Positions 34,045 to 42,214 of a stretch of DNA of 64,000 nucleotides are shown here, piece by piece. Every line of letters starts with the position of its first letter. Positions within the stretch are counted from its first letter, which is position 1. The notes below the pieces were generated by a model that was not told the origin of the DNA, did not search any database, and was given only the letters and a program-made list of their open reading frames with translations. Position numbers and translations under genes: made by a program. The stretch comes from Anaerolineae bacterium (lineage in GTDB: Bacteria; Chloroflexota; Anaerolineae; 4572-78; J111): assembly GCA_023151115.1 (NCBI GenBank), contig JAKLJP010000001.1, forward strand, positions 310,001 through 374,000. Direction: 5' to 3'.

Positions 34045-34608
34045 ATGGACTTGACTGTAATGAACGAACTCAAACTAATTCTAGCCGGACTTGGCGGGCA
34101 GGGGGTCGTTTTCCTCACCCGGCTGCTGGCGCAAACGGCGGTGGCGCTGGGGCATGCGGTCATGGTGTCTGAAACGCACGGTATGAGCCAGCGCGGCGGC
34201 TCGGTGATCTCGCATCTCAAGATTGGCGGCGACGAGGCTCCCTTGATTCAGCGCGGGACCGCCGATGTACTGCTGGCTCTGGAAGCGGACGAAGCGGTGC
34301 GGAACCTGCCCTTTTTGCGGCAGGGCGGGCTGGCCTTTGTTGACGCCGAGAACGGCCTGCGGCCGGAAGTCGCCGGACGGCTGGAGCAGTTCGGTCTGCA
34401 AGTGCTTTCGCTGCCGGCCAGCCAGATGGCGGTGTCCCTCGGCGCTCCGGCGGTAGCCAATGTCATCCTGGCCGGATTTGCGGCGGCCCATCCCACCCTA
34501 TCGCTGCCTTTTGAGACCCTGCACCAGACCCTTGCTACTATCGCCCCCCGCGGCCGGGAGTTGAATCTGCGGGCGTTAGAAACAGGACATAACCATTTTG
34601 GATTTTAG
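34045..34608 (+). CDS. iorB: Indolepyruvate:ferredoxin oxidoreductase beta (gamma-type) subunit, copy 1
   Basis: About 187 residues, with MNELKLILAGLGGQGVVFLTRLLAQ, SETHGMSQRGGSVISHLKIG and NLRALETG near the end. This is the small subunit that closes the CoA and substrate site of IorA. Start is uncertain: ATG 34045 and ATG 34060 are both possible and neither has a good ribosome site; the frame upstream is hairpin repeat. Operon partner of the preceding gene. Confidence 0.88.
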   Translation: MDLTVMNELKLILAGLGGQGVVFLTRLLAQTAVALGHAVMVSETHGMSQRGGSVISHLKIGGDEAPLIQRGTADVLLALEADEAVRNLPFLRQGGLAFVDAENGLRPEVAGRLEQFGLQVLSLPASQMAVSLGAPAVANVILAGFAAAHPTLSLPFETLHQTLATIAPRGRELNLRALETGHNHFGF

Positions 34609-34668
34609 ATTTTGGATTTTGTATTGAATGGCAATCCAAAATCCAAAATCGGAAATTGGAAATCGGAA
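34600..34668. repeat. AATCCAAAATC hairpin before the FAD subunit
   Basis: TTTTGGATTTTAGATTTTGG faces CAATCCAAAATCCAAAATCG. Its right arm is open in the frame of the next gene and could add residues to that protein if translation begins at the earlier ATG at 34628. Confidence 0.85.
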
Positions 34669-34669
34669 G

Positions 34670-35578
34670 ATGCAGGCATTTGATCATTATACGCCAACCT
34701 CACTGCCGGAAGCCCTGAATTTGCTGCACCATCTGAACGGTCAGCTCCCGGCTGAAGACAAATCGGCAATCGAAAATCCACGCCCGTCTGACGGGCAGTC
34801 TAAAATCCAGCCGGTTGCCGGTGGTTCAGATTTGGTGATAAAGCTGAAAAAGGGATTGGCTGCGCCGAAGACGATCATCAACATCAAGCGCCTGCCGGAA
34901 TTAAAAGGGCTAGCTTATGACGACCAGAGCGGTCTGCGCCTGGGCGCGTTAACCACGCTGAGTGAGCTGACCCGTTCGCCTCTTATCCGCCGGCACTATC
35001 CCTGCCTGGCCGAAACCGCCGCCTTGATGGCCTCCCGACAAATTCGTAACTTTGCCACTATCGGCGGCAACCTGTGCAACGCCTCCCCTTCCGCCGACTC
35101 GGCCCCACCGCTCATCGCCTTTGGCGCGAGTGTTCACCTGGTTGGCCCGCAAGGAGAGCGTGACCTGCCGCTGGAAGATTTCTTCCTGGGGCCGGGCCAG
35201 ACCGCCCTCGCGCCGGGGGAGCTGCTCCAGTGGATTGACGTTCCGCCGCCAGACGGCCAGACCGTCTACCACAAACATACCCCCCGCGCCTTCATGGATA
35301 TTTCGCTGGTGGGAGTCTGTGTGCGTTTAAAAATAGCGGAGAGATGCTGCCAGTTGGCTCGGATTGTGCTGGGCGCAGTCGCACCAACGCCACTACGAGC
35401 CAGGCAGGCCGAAGCCGTTTTGCTTGACCAGACCCTTACCCCAGAACTGGTCGAGCAGGCGGCCCGCGTCGCTGCTGCGGAGTCAAAACCCATCACCGAT
35501 GTCGGCGGGTCGGCCTGGTACCGCCAACGCATGGTTGAAGTAGCCACCCGGCGCAACCTGAATCGGATTTTGGATTGA
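34670..35578 (+). CDS. Molybdenum hydroxylase FAD subunit (CoxM/XdhB-like)
   Basis: About 302 residues from ATG 34670; an earlier in-frame ATG at 34628 would add repeat-encoded residues. FAD-binding motifs PVAGGSDLVIKLKKG and TIGGNLCNASPSADSAPPLIA fit the family. The four-Cys insertion of 4-hydroxybenzoyl-CoA reductase beta is not seen. Residues AIENPRPSDGQSKIQ near position 32 are encoded by an in-frame repeat at 34768-34812, between the first helix and the FAD loop. It transfers electrons from the molybdenum and iron-sulfur subunits. Confidence 0.88.
   Translation: MQAFDHYTPTSLPEALNLLHHLNGQLPAEDKSAIENPRPSDGQSKIQPVAGGSDLVIKLKKGLAAPKTIINIKRLPELKGLAYDDQSGLRLGALTTLSELTRSPLIRRHYPCLAETAALMASRQIRNFATIGGNLCNASPSADSAPPLIAFGASVHLVGPQGERDLPLEDFFLGPGQTALAPGELLQWIDVPPPDGQTVYHKHTPRAFMDISLVGVCVRLKIAERCCQLARIVLGAVAPTPLRARQAEAVLLDQTLTPELVEQAARVAAAESKPITDVGGSAWYRQRMVEVATRRNLNRILD
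34768..34812. repeat. In-frame AATCCAAAATC repeat inside the FAD subunit
   Basis: ATCGAAAATCCACGCCC, GTCTGACGGGC, AGTCTAAAATCC, with the stem GCCCGTC/GACGGGC. Nearly identical to the copy inside iorA 2 kb upstream (32778-32825). Confidence 0.88.
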
Positions 35579-35613
35579 AAGACAATCGTAAATCGAAAAA
35601 GGGTTGATTACGG

Positions 35614-36075
35614 ATGAAAAAACTCATTACCCTTATGGTGAACGGCGACACCCATGAACTCTATCTTGATACCCGCCGTACCCTGCTGGATGTGCTGCGG
35701 AATGAATTGGGCCTGATGGGGGCGCATCGAGGCTGCGACGAGGGAGAGTGCGGCGCTTGCACCGTCCACGTAGATGGCCTGCCGATGAACTCGTGCCTGC
35801 GCCTGGCCGTTGACCTGGATGGGGCGGAAATTTTGACTATCGAAGGACTGGCCAAAGACGGCCAGATGCACCCCTTACAAAAAGCCTTTGTCGAGAAGGG
35901 CGGGATTCAGTGCGGCTTTTGCACCCCCGGCTTCGTAATGAGCGCCCTGGCCCTGCTGCAAGATAACCCCCGGCCCAGCGAGGCTGACGTGCGGGCCGCC
36001 CTGTCGGGCAATCTATGCCGCTGCACCGGCTACGTCAAAATTGTTGAAGCCGTGCTGAGTGTGAGGGAAGGGTGA
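35614..36075 (+). CDS. Molybdenum hydroxylase [2Fe-2S] subunit (CoxS/XdhC-like)
   Basis: A 153-residue two-cluster protein. The plant-type cluster ligands are in [16 protein letters not shown] with a later Cys in MNSCLRLA, and the second cluster is bound by [16 protein letters not shown] and [16 protein letters not shown]. Its stop overlaps the GTG start of the large subunit (GTGA), so the two are co-translated. Confidence 0.93.
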   Translation: MKKLITLMVNGDTHELYLDTRRTLLDVLRNELGLMGAHRGCDEGECGACTVHVDGLPMNSCLRLAVDLDGAEILTIEGLAKDGQMHPLQKAFVEKGGIQCGFCTPGFVMSALALLQDNPRPSEADVRAALSGNLCRCTGYVKIVEAVLSVREG

Positions 36076-38615
36076 ATAGGCGAATGGCAAATAGGACAAT
36101 GGAAAATCGAAAATCGAAAATTGAAAATCCAAAACTTGCCCTGTCCACAGGGGGCCTTCGGCTCAGCAAAGTCGAAGGGTCGTTAATCGGTCAGCGTATC
36201 CCCAAACTCGATGCCCCGGCTAAGGCGATGGGCCGCATGACCTACGGCCACGATGTCCGCCTCCCCGGTATGCTGCATGGTCGTATCCTGTACTCACGCT
36301 ACCCGCATGCCCGCATCCTCAAGGTTGACGTCTCGCGGGCCGAGCGTTTACCGGGAGTCAAGGCGGTGCTGACCGCCGCCGACAACCCGCCCACCAAATT
36401 CGGCTACGGCAAGGATAACACTCCCTTCAAAGGCGAGATCGTCCGCAGCCGGCGCGACGAAGTGGCCGGGGTGGTTGCCATAGACAGCGATACCGCCGAA
36501 GAAGCCCTCGCCCTAATCGAGGTTGACTACGAGCCGCTGCCCCCCATTTTTTCGGTGGAAGAGGCCCTGGCTCCCGGTGCGCCGCTCGTTCACCTGGAGC
36601 GAAGCAGCAACCACTTCACCACCTATCATTACCAGCATGGCGACCTCGCCACCGGCGAGGCCGAGTCCGACGTTATCGTTGAGGCCAGCTACCGGCTGCC
36701 TTATGTTAATGCTGCGGCCATGGAAACCAGTGTGGCCGTTGCTCAATTTGACCCACGTGGCCACCTGACCCTGTGGAGCCTGACCCAGATTCCCTTCTTA
36801 TTACAGCGCGACCTGGCCGAAGCCCTGGGCATCCCCGGCAGCCAGATTCGGATTATCCAGACGGCCATCGGTGGCGCGTTTGGCCGGGGGTTAGACATCT
36901 ACCCCTTTGAACCAATCGCCGCGCTGATGTCACGCAAAACCGGTCGGCCGGTGCGGCTGGCTTTCTCCCGGCAGGAAGAGTTTACAGCAGGGCCGGCTCG
37001 CCAGCCTTGCCAGGTTTCGGTGCGGGCCGGAGCGCGTAAAAACGGCAAGCTCACCTTCCGCGATGTGGCGGCGGTGCTGGATATTGGGGCCTACGTTTCC
37101 TGGGGCTCGGTCACGCCGCTGGTCATGATGGAAACCGCTGCTTCATTATATGAAGTGCCGCATGTGCGCTTCAAAGCCGAATGCGTCTACACCAACAACC
37201 CGGTGACCGGCGCGATGCGCGGCTACGGCAATCCGCAGTCCACCTTTTTCACCGAAACCATCATGGACCGGCTGGCCGAAGCCTTGCAGATGGACCAGGC
37301 CGCCTTCCGTATCCTCAATGCCAACCGGCCCAACACCGAAACTCCCCAGGGTTTGATTATTACTTCGTGTGGATTGAAGGAGTGCCTCGAAGCGGTGGCG
37401 GCTGCGGCGGACAGGGGAGCAGAGGAACAGAGGAGCAGAGGAGCAGAGGAGCAGAGGAGCAGGGGCGATTACACAATACTCTCTAGCAATCCAAAATCCA
37501 AAATCCAAAATCCAAAATCCAAAATCGGTATCGGCTTTGCTTCAACGCTCAATGTGGGTGGAGGGGCGCGGATTTATCGCAGCGACGGCTGCGGGGCCAT
37601 TGTCAAAGTGGACGATTTTGGCCATGTCACCCTGATTAGCGGCTCCAGCGAAATCGGCCAGGGGTCAGAAACGGTCCTGGCCCAGATTGTCGCCGATGTG
37701 CTGGGCGTGCGGGTGAGTGATGTGACCGTGCTCAACAGCGACACCGACATCAAGCCGTGGGATGTGGGGGTGCATGCCAGCCGGACCACCTTCATCGCCG
37801 GGAATGCCGCGCACCAGGCCGCGTTGGCGGCTCGCCGCCAGATTTTTGAAACTGCCGCCGAAATGCTCGGCGTCAATCCGGAAGAGTTGGTTGCTCATAA
37901 CGGTAAAATAGAAATAGCAGGGGAGCAGGGGGGCAGAGGAGCAGAGGAGCAGGGGAGCAAAGAAAAAAATCTAAAATCTACGTCCGAAGGGGCAATCCAC
38001 GCCCAAAGAGGCAGTCCAAAATCGGTTGATTTGGCCAAAGTTGTCCGCAGTCGTCACTACCGTGAGGGCGGTCAGGTCATCATGGGCGAGGGTTGGTACG
38101 ACCCACCGACCAAACTGGTGGACAAAGATACCTACAAAGGTAACATCTCGGCCACGTATGGCTTTGGGGCGCAAATGGCGGAAGTTGAGGTTGATACCGA
38201 AACGGGCATCGTGCGGGTGCTGCGGCTGGCCTGCGCCAACGACGTGGGCCGGGCCATCAACCCCCTGGCAGTGGAGGGCCAGATTGAAGGCGGGGCGCAG
38301 ATGGGGCTGGGCTACGCTCTGAGCGAAGAGCTAATCGTGCGGGAGGGGCAGGTGCTGAATCCCGATTTTCGGCTGTACCGGTTGTTCACAGCCGCCGATA
38401 TGCCCCAAATTGAAACCTGCCTGATCGAAACGGACGACCCCCAGGGGCCGTTTGGGGCCAAGGGCGTGGGGGAGATGGGCGGCACCCCGACCGCCGCCGC
38501 CATCGCCAATGCCATCTATGACGCCGTCGGTGTGCGCCTGACCGAACTGCCCATGACGCCGGAGCGTGTTCTGGCCGCTTTGGATCAGAAAGCTCAACGC
38601 GCTGAATATAGCTGA
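36072..38615 (+). CDS. Molybdenum hydroxylase large subunit (CoxL/XdhA family) with three repeat-encoded segments
   Basis: An 847-residue xanthine-oxidase-family catalytic subunit. Pterin-binding GGAFGRGLDIYPFEP and AMRGYGNPQSTF and the catalytic Glu in FGAKGVGEMGGTP are present. The enzyme proper begins about residue 37 (SLIGQRIPKLDAPAKAMG). Three tracts are repeat translations: residues 1-36 (NRKSKIENPK, LSKVEG), about 448-486 (GAEEQRSRGAEEQRSRG then NPKSKIQNPKSKI) and about 616-653 ([22 protein letters not shown]). All keep the frame. It would hydroxylate an N-heterocycle, aldehyde or acyl-CoA; the Leu/Val-type CO dehydrogenase loop is not evident. Substrate unknown; indole-type or aryl compounds fit the context. 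Confidence 0.88.
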   Translation: MNRRMANRTMENRKSKIENPKLALSTGGLRLSKVEGSLIGQRIPKLDAPAKAMGRMTYGHDVRLPGMLHGRILYSRYPHARILKVDVSRAERLPGVKAVLTAADNPPTKFGYGKDNTPFKGEIVRSRRDEVAGVVAIDSDTAEEALALIEVDYEPLPPIFSVEEALAPGAPLVHLERSSNHFTTYHYQHGDLATGEAESDVIVEASYRLPYVNAAAMETSVAVAQFDPRGHLTLWSLTQIPFLLQRDLAEALGIPGSQIRIIQTAIGGAFGRGLDIYPFEPIAALMSRKTGRPVRLAFSRQEEFTAGPARQPCQVSVRAGARKNGKLTFRDVAAVLDIGAYVSWGSVTPLVMMETAASLYEVPHVRFKAECVYTNNPVTGAMRGYGNPQSTFFTETIMDRLAEALQMDQAAFRILNANRPNTETPQGLIITSCGLKECLEAVAAAADRGAEEQRSRGAEEQRSRGDYTILSSNPKSKIQNPKSKIGIGFASTLNVGGGARIYRSDGCGAIVKVDDFGHVTLISGSSEIGQGSETVLAQIVADVLGVRVSDVTVLNSDTDIKPWDVGVHASRTTFIAGNAAHQAALAARRQIFETAAEMLGVNPEELVAHNGKIEIAGEQGGRGAEEQGSKEKNLKSTSEGAIHAQRGSPKSVDLAKVVRSRHYREGGQVIMGEGWYDPPTKLVDKDTYKGNISATYGFGAQMAEVEVDTETGIVRVLRLACANDVGRAINPLAVEGQIEGGAQMGLGYALSEELIVREGQVLNPDFRLYRLFTAADMPQIETCLIETDDPQGPFGAKGVGEMGGTPTAAAIANAIYDAVGVRLTELPMTPERVLAALDQKAQRAEYS
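37412..37528. repeat. In-frame GAGCAGAG and AATCCAAAATC repeats inside the large subunit
   Basis: Units of GGAGCAGAGGAGCAGAG from 37412 to about 37465 are followed at 37486 by CAATCCAAAATCCAAAATCC continuing to 37528. The frame is kept, giving EEQRSRGA repeats and then NPKSKIQNPKSKI. Confidence 0.9.
37917..38025. repeat. Second in-frame repeat tract inside the large subunit
   Basis: GCAGGGGAGCAGGGGGGCAG and further GAGCAGAG units, then AAAATCTAAAATCTACGTCC, CACGCCCAAAGAGGCAGTCC. The GCCC..GGGC core occurs in two degenerate copies. Confidence 0.88.
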
Positions 38616-38628
38616 ACAAAAAAGCTTC

Positions 38629-38693
38629 TGCCGGGATTAGGGGATTAGGAGATGAAAAGTTAAGAAAAAATCCCCCAATCCCCTAATCTCGGC
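38629..38693. repeat. GGGATTAGGGGATTAGG-type hairpin repeat
   Basis: CTGCCGGGATTAGGGGATTA faces CCCCCAATCCCCTAATCTCG. It separates the large subunit gene from the aminotransferase and could also stop transcription, though no T-run follows. Confidence 0.85.
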
Positions 38694-38715
38694 TTAAATA
38701 AGGGTAAAATAGCTG

Positions 38716-39858
38716 ATGACGCTAAAAACGAACGGTCCCCGTTTCAATCCACACCTCCTCAATGTGCCGCTCTACATCGGCGGCAAATCTATTGAGGAAA
38801 TCAAAGCGCAGTTTGGTTTTGAAGAGGTGATTAAATTAGCCTCCAACGAAAGCCCGATTGGCCCGTCGCCGCTGGCGGTGGAGGCTGCCCGGCAGATGTT
38901 GAGCGAAGCTCATCGCTATCCGGGTATCACCGAATTAGCGCTGCGTCGCAAACTGGCCGCCCGGCTAGGCCCGGGACTGGACGAAGGGAACATCGTTATC
39001 GGCAACGGAGGCACCGATATTTTGCGCCTGATTACCCAGGCCTTTGTCTTTGAGGGCGGTAACACGATTATGTGCCGGGCTACCTTCCCCATGTATCACA
39101 TCTTTACCACCATGTTTGGCGGCGCGCCCAGACCGGTTGACTCCAGGCCCGACTACCGGCACAACCTGGCAGCGATAGCCGCCCAGATTGACGACGATAC
39201 CCGCCTGATCTACCTCTGCTCCCCTAACAACCCAACCGGCGATATCATTACCCAGGCCGAGGCGGATGAATTTTTGGCAGGTGTGCCCGCCCATGTCGTC
39301 GTCATCTTTGATGAATCGTATGCCGACTTTGTAACCGACACGGCTTATCCCGATACCATAGCCTATGTTAAAGAGGGACGCAATGTGCTGGTGGTGCGCA
39401 GTTTTTCCAAGTATGCTGGGCTGGCCAATTTGCGGGTTGGCTATGCTATCGGGCGAACCGAAATGGCCGACTACCTGCAACACACCCAGTCGCCGTTTCA
39501 CACCGGGGCAATTGCCCTGGCGGCGGCGGCGGCTAGCCTGGACGACACCGCCTATCATATCCGGCACCGTGAGGTGGTGCTGGCGGAGCAAGCCTATCTA
39601 TACACGGCTCTGGACGAATTGGGGTTGAAATACCTGCCCAGCCAGTCCAATTTTATCACCTTTATTGATCCGCCCCTGGCTCCTACGACCCTGGCCGAAC
39701 AGTTGTTGTGGCAGGGCATTATCGTCCGGCCTATGGCCGGCTTTGGGCTGCCCAACGGCATCCGGGTAACGGTTGGGAGTCATGTGGAGAATATGAAGTT
39801 TATCGAAGCTTTAAGAACGATCCTGGTAGCACAGGCTGTGCTTGAAAAGGCGATTTAA
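38716..39858 (+). CDS. Class I/II aminotransferase, HisC / aromatic type
   Basis: A 380-residue PLP fold-I aminotransferase. KLASNESPIGPSP and AHRYPG are the HisC-like substrate loop, LCSPNNPTGDIIT and DESYADF bind PLP, and the Schiff-base lysine is in VVRSFSKYAGLANLRVGYAIG. HisC-like enzymes without a his operon commonly transaminate phenylalanine, tyrosine or tryptophan. Next to IorAB and PaaX this suggests formation of arylpyruvate from aromatic amino acids. Confidence 0.87.
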   Translation: MTLKTNGPRFNPHLLNVPLYIGGKSIEEIKAQFGFEEVIKLASNESPIGPSPLAVEAARQMLSEAHRYPGITELALRRKLAARLGPGLDEGNIVIGNGGTDILRLITQAFVFEGGNTIMCRATFPMYHIFTTMFGGAPRPVDSRPDYRHNLAAIAAQIDDDTRLIYLCSPNNPTGDIITQAEADEFLAGVPAHVVVIFDESYADFVTDTAYPDTIAYVKEGRNVLVVRSFSKYAGLANLRVGYAIGRTEMADYLQHTQSPFHTGAIALAAAAASLDDTAYHIRHREVVLAEQAYLYTALDELGLKYLPSQSNFITFIDPPLAPTTLAEQLLWQGIIVRPMAGFGLPNGIRVTVGSHVENMKFIEALRTILVAQAVLEKAI

Positions 39859-39875
39859 GGGAGCTTGGAGAAGAA

Positions 39876-40790
39876 ATGGATGAAATGAAACGACCTGTGG
39901 TACGTACCCAATTTCTGGTGTTCACCCTATTTGGCGATTACATTTTGCCACGGGGCGGGGCTATTTGGATGAGCGACTTGCTCTATCTGCTGGAACTGTT
40001 AGGCGTGACCGAACGGGCGGCCCGCTCGGCCCTCTCCCGGATGACGCGCAAAGGCTGGTTGATTGCCCGGCGGCAGGGTCGGCGCAGCCAATACTCCCTC
40101 ACGGCGCGCGGTTGGGTGCTGCTGGAAGAAGGCGGGCGGCGCATCTTTGAGCCGCCCTTTACCGATTGGGACGGTTTGTGGCATGTGGTGGTCTTCTCTT
40201 TGCCCGAAGAAGAGCAAAATTTGCGGCATGCCCTGCGCCAGCGCCTGATCTGGTTGGGCTTTGGCCGCCTGGCCCCAGGAACCTGGGTGTCGCCCCACAA
40301 TCGCAAGCTGGAGTTGGAAAATATCTTTAACGAGTTGAATGTGCGCAAATATGTTGAGGTTTTTTCGGGTATGCGCATGGAGCTAACCTCGGAGCAGGAA
40401 CTTATCCAGAAATGTTGGGATTTACCCAGCCTGGAGGCAGAGTATCGAGATTTTATTGCCCGCTACCAGTCAGAATATGAACAATGCCAGGGCCAGGGTA
40501 ACGGCCGGGTGCATTTATCGCCGGAGCTGTGCTTTGTGCGCCGCTTCTGGCTCACCTACAATTTCCAACCCTTCCCTCTGAAAGACCCCGGCTTGCCGAC
40601 GGCCTTACTTTCATCCGATTGGCTGGGCTTTCAGGCGCGCCAGCTTTTTGAAGCCTACCGCCAATTACTGGGAACTTACGCCAATCAGTTTGTGGACGAA
40701 GTAGTTAAAGGGAAGAGAGACACAGCAACAGCAGAAAAGCCAGAAACCGCCTTGCCCCAAAAGATAGCAGAGTTGCAGAGTAGCAGGTAG
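39876..40790 (+). CDS. PaaX-family repressor, copy 2
   Basis: A 304-residue PaaX-type regulator with VRTQFLVFTLFGDYILPRGG, AARSALSRMTRKGWL, WLGFGRLAPGTWVSPHN and a helical C-terminus. It is a paralogue of the protein at 12876-13706 (same block order, moderate identity). The last 30 or so residues are low-complexity and run into a repeat tract (AGAGTAGCAGGTAGCAAGG), so the natural end may have been shifted by the repeat. Located inside the aromatic acid gene run, it probably represses it and responds to an aryl-CoA. Confidence 0.88.
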   Translation: MDEMKRPVVRTQFLVFTLFGDYILPRGGAIWMSDLLYLLELLGVTERAARSALSRMTRKGWLIARRQGRRSQYSLTARGWVLLEEGGRRIFEPPFTDWDGLWHVVVFSLPEEEQNLRHALRQRLIWLGFGRLAPGTWVSPHNRKLELENIFNELNVRKYVEVFSGMRMELTSEQELIQKCWDLPSLEAEYRDFIARYQSEYEQCQGQGNGRVHLSPELCFVRRFWLTYNFQPFPLKDPGLPTALLSSDWLGFQARQLFEAYRQLLGTYANQFVDEVVKGKRDTATAEKPETALPQKIAELQSSR

Positions 40791-40897
40791 CAAGGTCGCA
40801 AAAGGACACTTGCTACTTTGATCTGGCTGCTGATTACTGGTATCTGACTACTGGTATCTGGTTACTGGCTACTGAAATCTGACTACTGATTACTGCC
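40774..40897. repeat. TAGCAGGTAGCAAG and CTGATTACTGGT repeats
   Basis: AGTAGCAGGTAGCAAG faces CTTGCTACTTTG, then units CTGATTACTGGTATCTGACT run to 40897. Two families side by side, ending just before the AGGAGG site of the MaoC gene. Confidence 0.8.
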
Positions 40898-40913
40898 CTC
40901 AGGAGGTATACCT

Positions 40914-41366
40914 ATGAGCCATACATGCGGCTTGAGCTTTGATCAATTTGAAATAGGGGCCAAATACATCTCGGCGGCTCGCACCGTCACCGAGGCCGAT
41001 GTGGTGGCTTTTGCCGGCCTCTCCGGCGATTTCAACCCGCTGCACACCAACGCCGAGTTTTGTAAAGAGACACCCTTTGGTGAGCGCATTGCCCACGGCA
41101 TGCTGATTGTATCTATGGCCACCGGAATGGCCAATTGGACCGGCATCTTTGAGGGTACCACTCTGGCCCTGTTGGAACAGGTAATCCGCTACAAGGGCGC
41201 GGTCAAGTTTGGCGACACGATCCACCTGGAGCAGGAAGTCTTGGAAAAAAAAGAGAGTTCCAAACCCGACCGGGGCGTGGTGATTTTTGCCTCGCGGGTG
41301 CGCAATCAACGGGATGAAGTGGTCATTGATGGAGAGTGGACTCTGCTGATGAAGCGGGATAAATAA
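40914..41366 (+). CDS. MaoC-like (R)-specific enoyl-CoA hydratase
   Basis: A 150-residue hot-dog-fold protein with the hydratase signature AGLSGDFNPLHTNAEF (catalytic Asp and His) and GERIAHGML. The AGGAGGT site at 40901-40907 sets the start. It adds water to a 2-enoyl-CoA. With the SDR, thiolase and two crotonase-type proteins downstream it makes a beta-oxidation-like module. Confidence 0.88.
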   Translation: MSHTCGLSFDQFEIGAKYISAARTVTEADVVAFAGLSGDFNPLHTNAEFCKETPFGERIAHGMLIVSMATGMANWTGIFEGTTLALLEQVIRYKGAVKFGDTIHLEQEVLEKKESSKPDRGVVIFASRVRNQRDEVVIDGEWTLLMKRDK

Positions 41367-41390
41367 GCTAATGGCGAATAGAAGACTGAA

Positions 41391-41426
41391 TCAAATCCAA
41401 AATCTAAAATCTAAAATCCAAAATCG
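41391..41426. repeat. AATCTAAAATC repeat
   Basis: AATCAAATCCAAAATCTAAA and AATCCAAAATCGGAG lie directly upstream of the SDR start; its last GGAG probably serves as the ribosome-binding site. Confidence 0.75.
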
Positions 41427-41435
41427 GAGAGGGTC

Positions 41436-42203
41436 ATGTTGTTAGCCGAAAAAGTAGCTTTGATTACCGGTGCGGGCAATGGGATCGGACGGGCAACGGC
41501 GCTGCGCTTTGTTCGTGAGGGGGCACAACTGGTGTTGAGCGACCTCGACCCAGAGGGGTTGGCAGCCACACAGCGTGAAATTGGTGAAGTCGGCGGGAAG
41601 GCCAGGGTAGTGGAAGGCAGCGTGGCCGAACGGGCAGACGCCCAGCGGATGGTCGAGACGGCGCTGGAGCAGTTTGGCCGGCTGGATATTCTCATCAACA
41701 ACGCCGGCATCGCCCGCGACGGCTTGACCACCCGGCTCAAAGAGGGCGAGGTCAAATTGATGCGCGATGAGCAGTGGGACACCGTTTTAGAGGTCAATCT
41801 GAAAGGGGCCTGGCTCTGTGCTCAGGCGGCGGCCATTCCTATGATGCGCCAAAAATATGGCCGGATCGTCAACACGGCATCGGTGGCGGTGCGGGGGAAT
41901 GTGGGCCAGGCCAACTATGCCGCCTCAAAGGCCGGTCTGATTGGCTTAACCCGTACCCTGGCCCTGGAATGGGCTCGTTTTGGTATTGCCGTCAACTGCA
42001 TTGCGCCGGGTGGAGTCAAAACCCGCATGACTGCCGCGATTCCCGAAGCGATGATGGCCGGCCTGTTGGAAAAGATCCCCTATCGCAGACTGGCTGAAGC
42101 CGACGAGATTGGCGCCGTTCACGCCTTTCTGGCCAGCGACCAAGCCTCCTATATTACCGGCCAGGTTATTTTTGTGGATGGCGGCATGACCATTGGGGTC
42201 TAA
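41436..42203 (+). CDS. Short-chain dehydrogenase/reductase (FabG/3-hydroxyacyl-CoA dehydrogenase-like)
   Basis: A 255-residue classical SDR: nucleotide motif ALITGAGNGIGRATALRF, NNAGIARDG, catalytic Ser in GRIVNTASVAVRGNVGQ, and the YxxxK active site as ANYAASKAGLIGLT. C-terminal YITGQVIFVDGGMTIGV is typical of FabG. Acidic residue DLDP after strand 2 suggests NAD preference. It likely oxidises a 3-hydroxyacyl-CoA between MaoC and thiolase. Confidence 0.9.
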   Translation: MLLAEKVALITGAGNGIGRATALRFVREGAQLVLSDLDPEGLAATQREIGEVGGKARVVEGSVAERADAQRMVETALEQFGRLDILINNAGIARDGLTTRLKEGEVKLMRDEQWDTVLEVNLKGAWLCAQAAAIPMMRQKYGRIVNTASVAVRGNVGQANYAASKAGLIGLTRTLALEWARFGIAVNCIAPGGVKTRMTAAIPEAMMAGLLEKIPYRRLAEADEIGAVHAFLASDQASYITGQVIFVDGGMTIGV

Positions 42204-42214
42204 GGAGTTGAGCG

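Noticed and set aside
37486..37528. Regular AATCCAAAATC units as a CRISPR array
   Set aside because: Units are directly adjacent without unique spacers, lie in frame within a gene, and no cas gene is present.
34670..38615. 4-hydroxybenzoyl-CoA reductase
   Set aside because: The FAD subunit lacks the four-Cys insert that binds the extra [4Fe-4S] cluster of that enzyme; only a general molybdenum hydroxylase call is safe.
38629..38693. Rho-independent terminator after the molybdenum hydroxylase
   Set aside because: Stem is present but no following T-run; the same repeat design occurs inside operons, so termination cannot be claimed.
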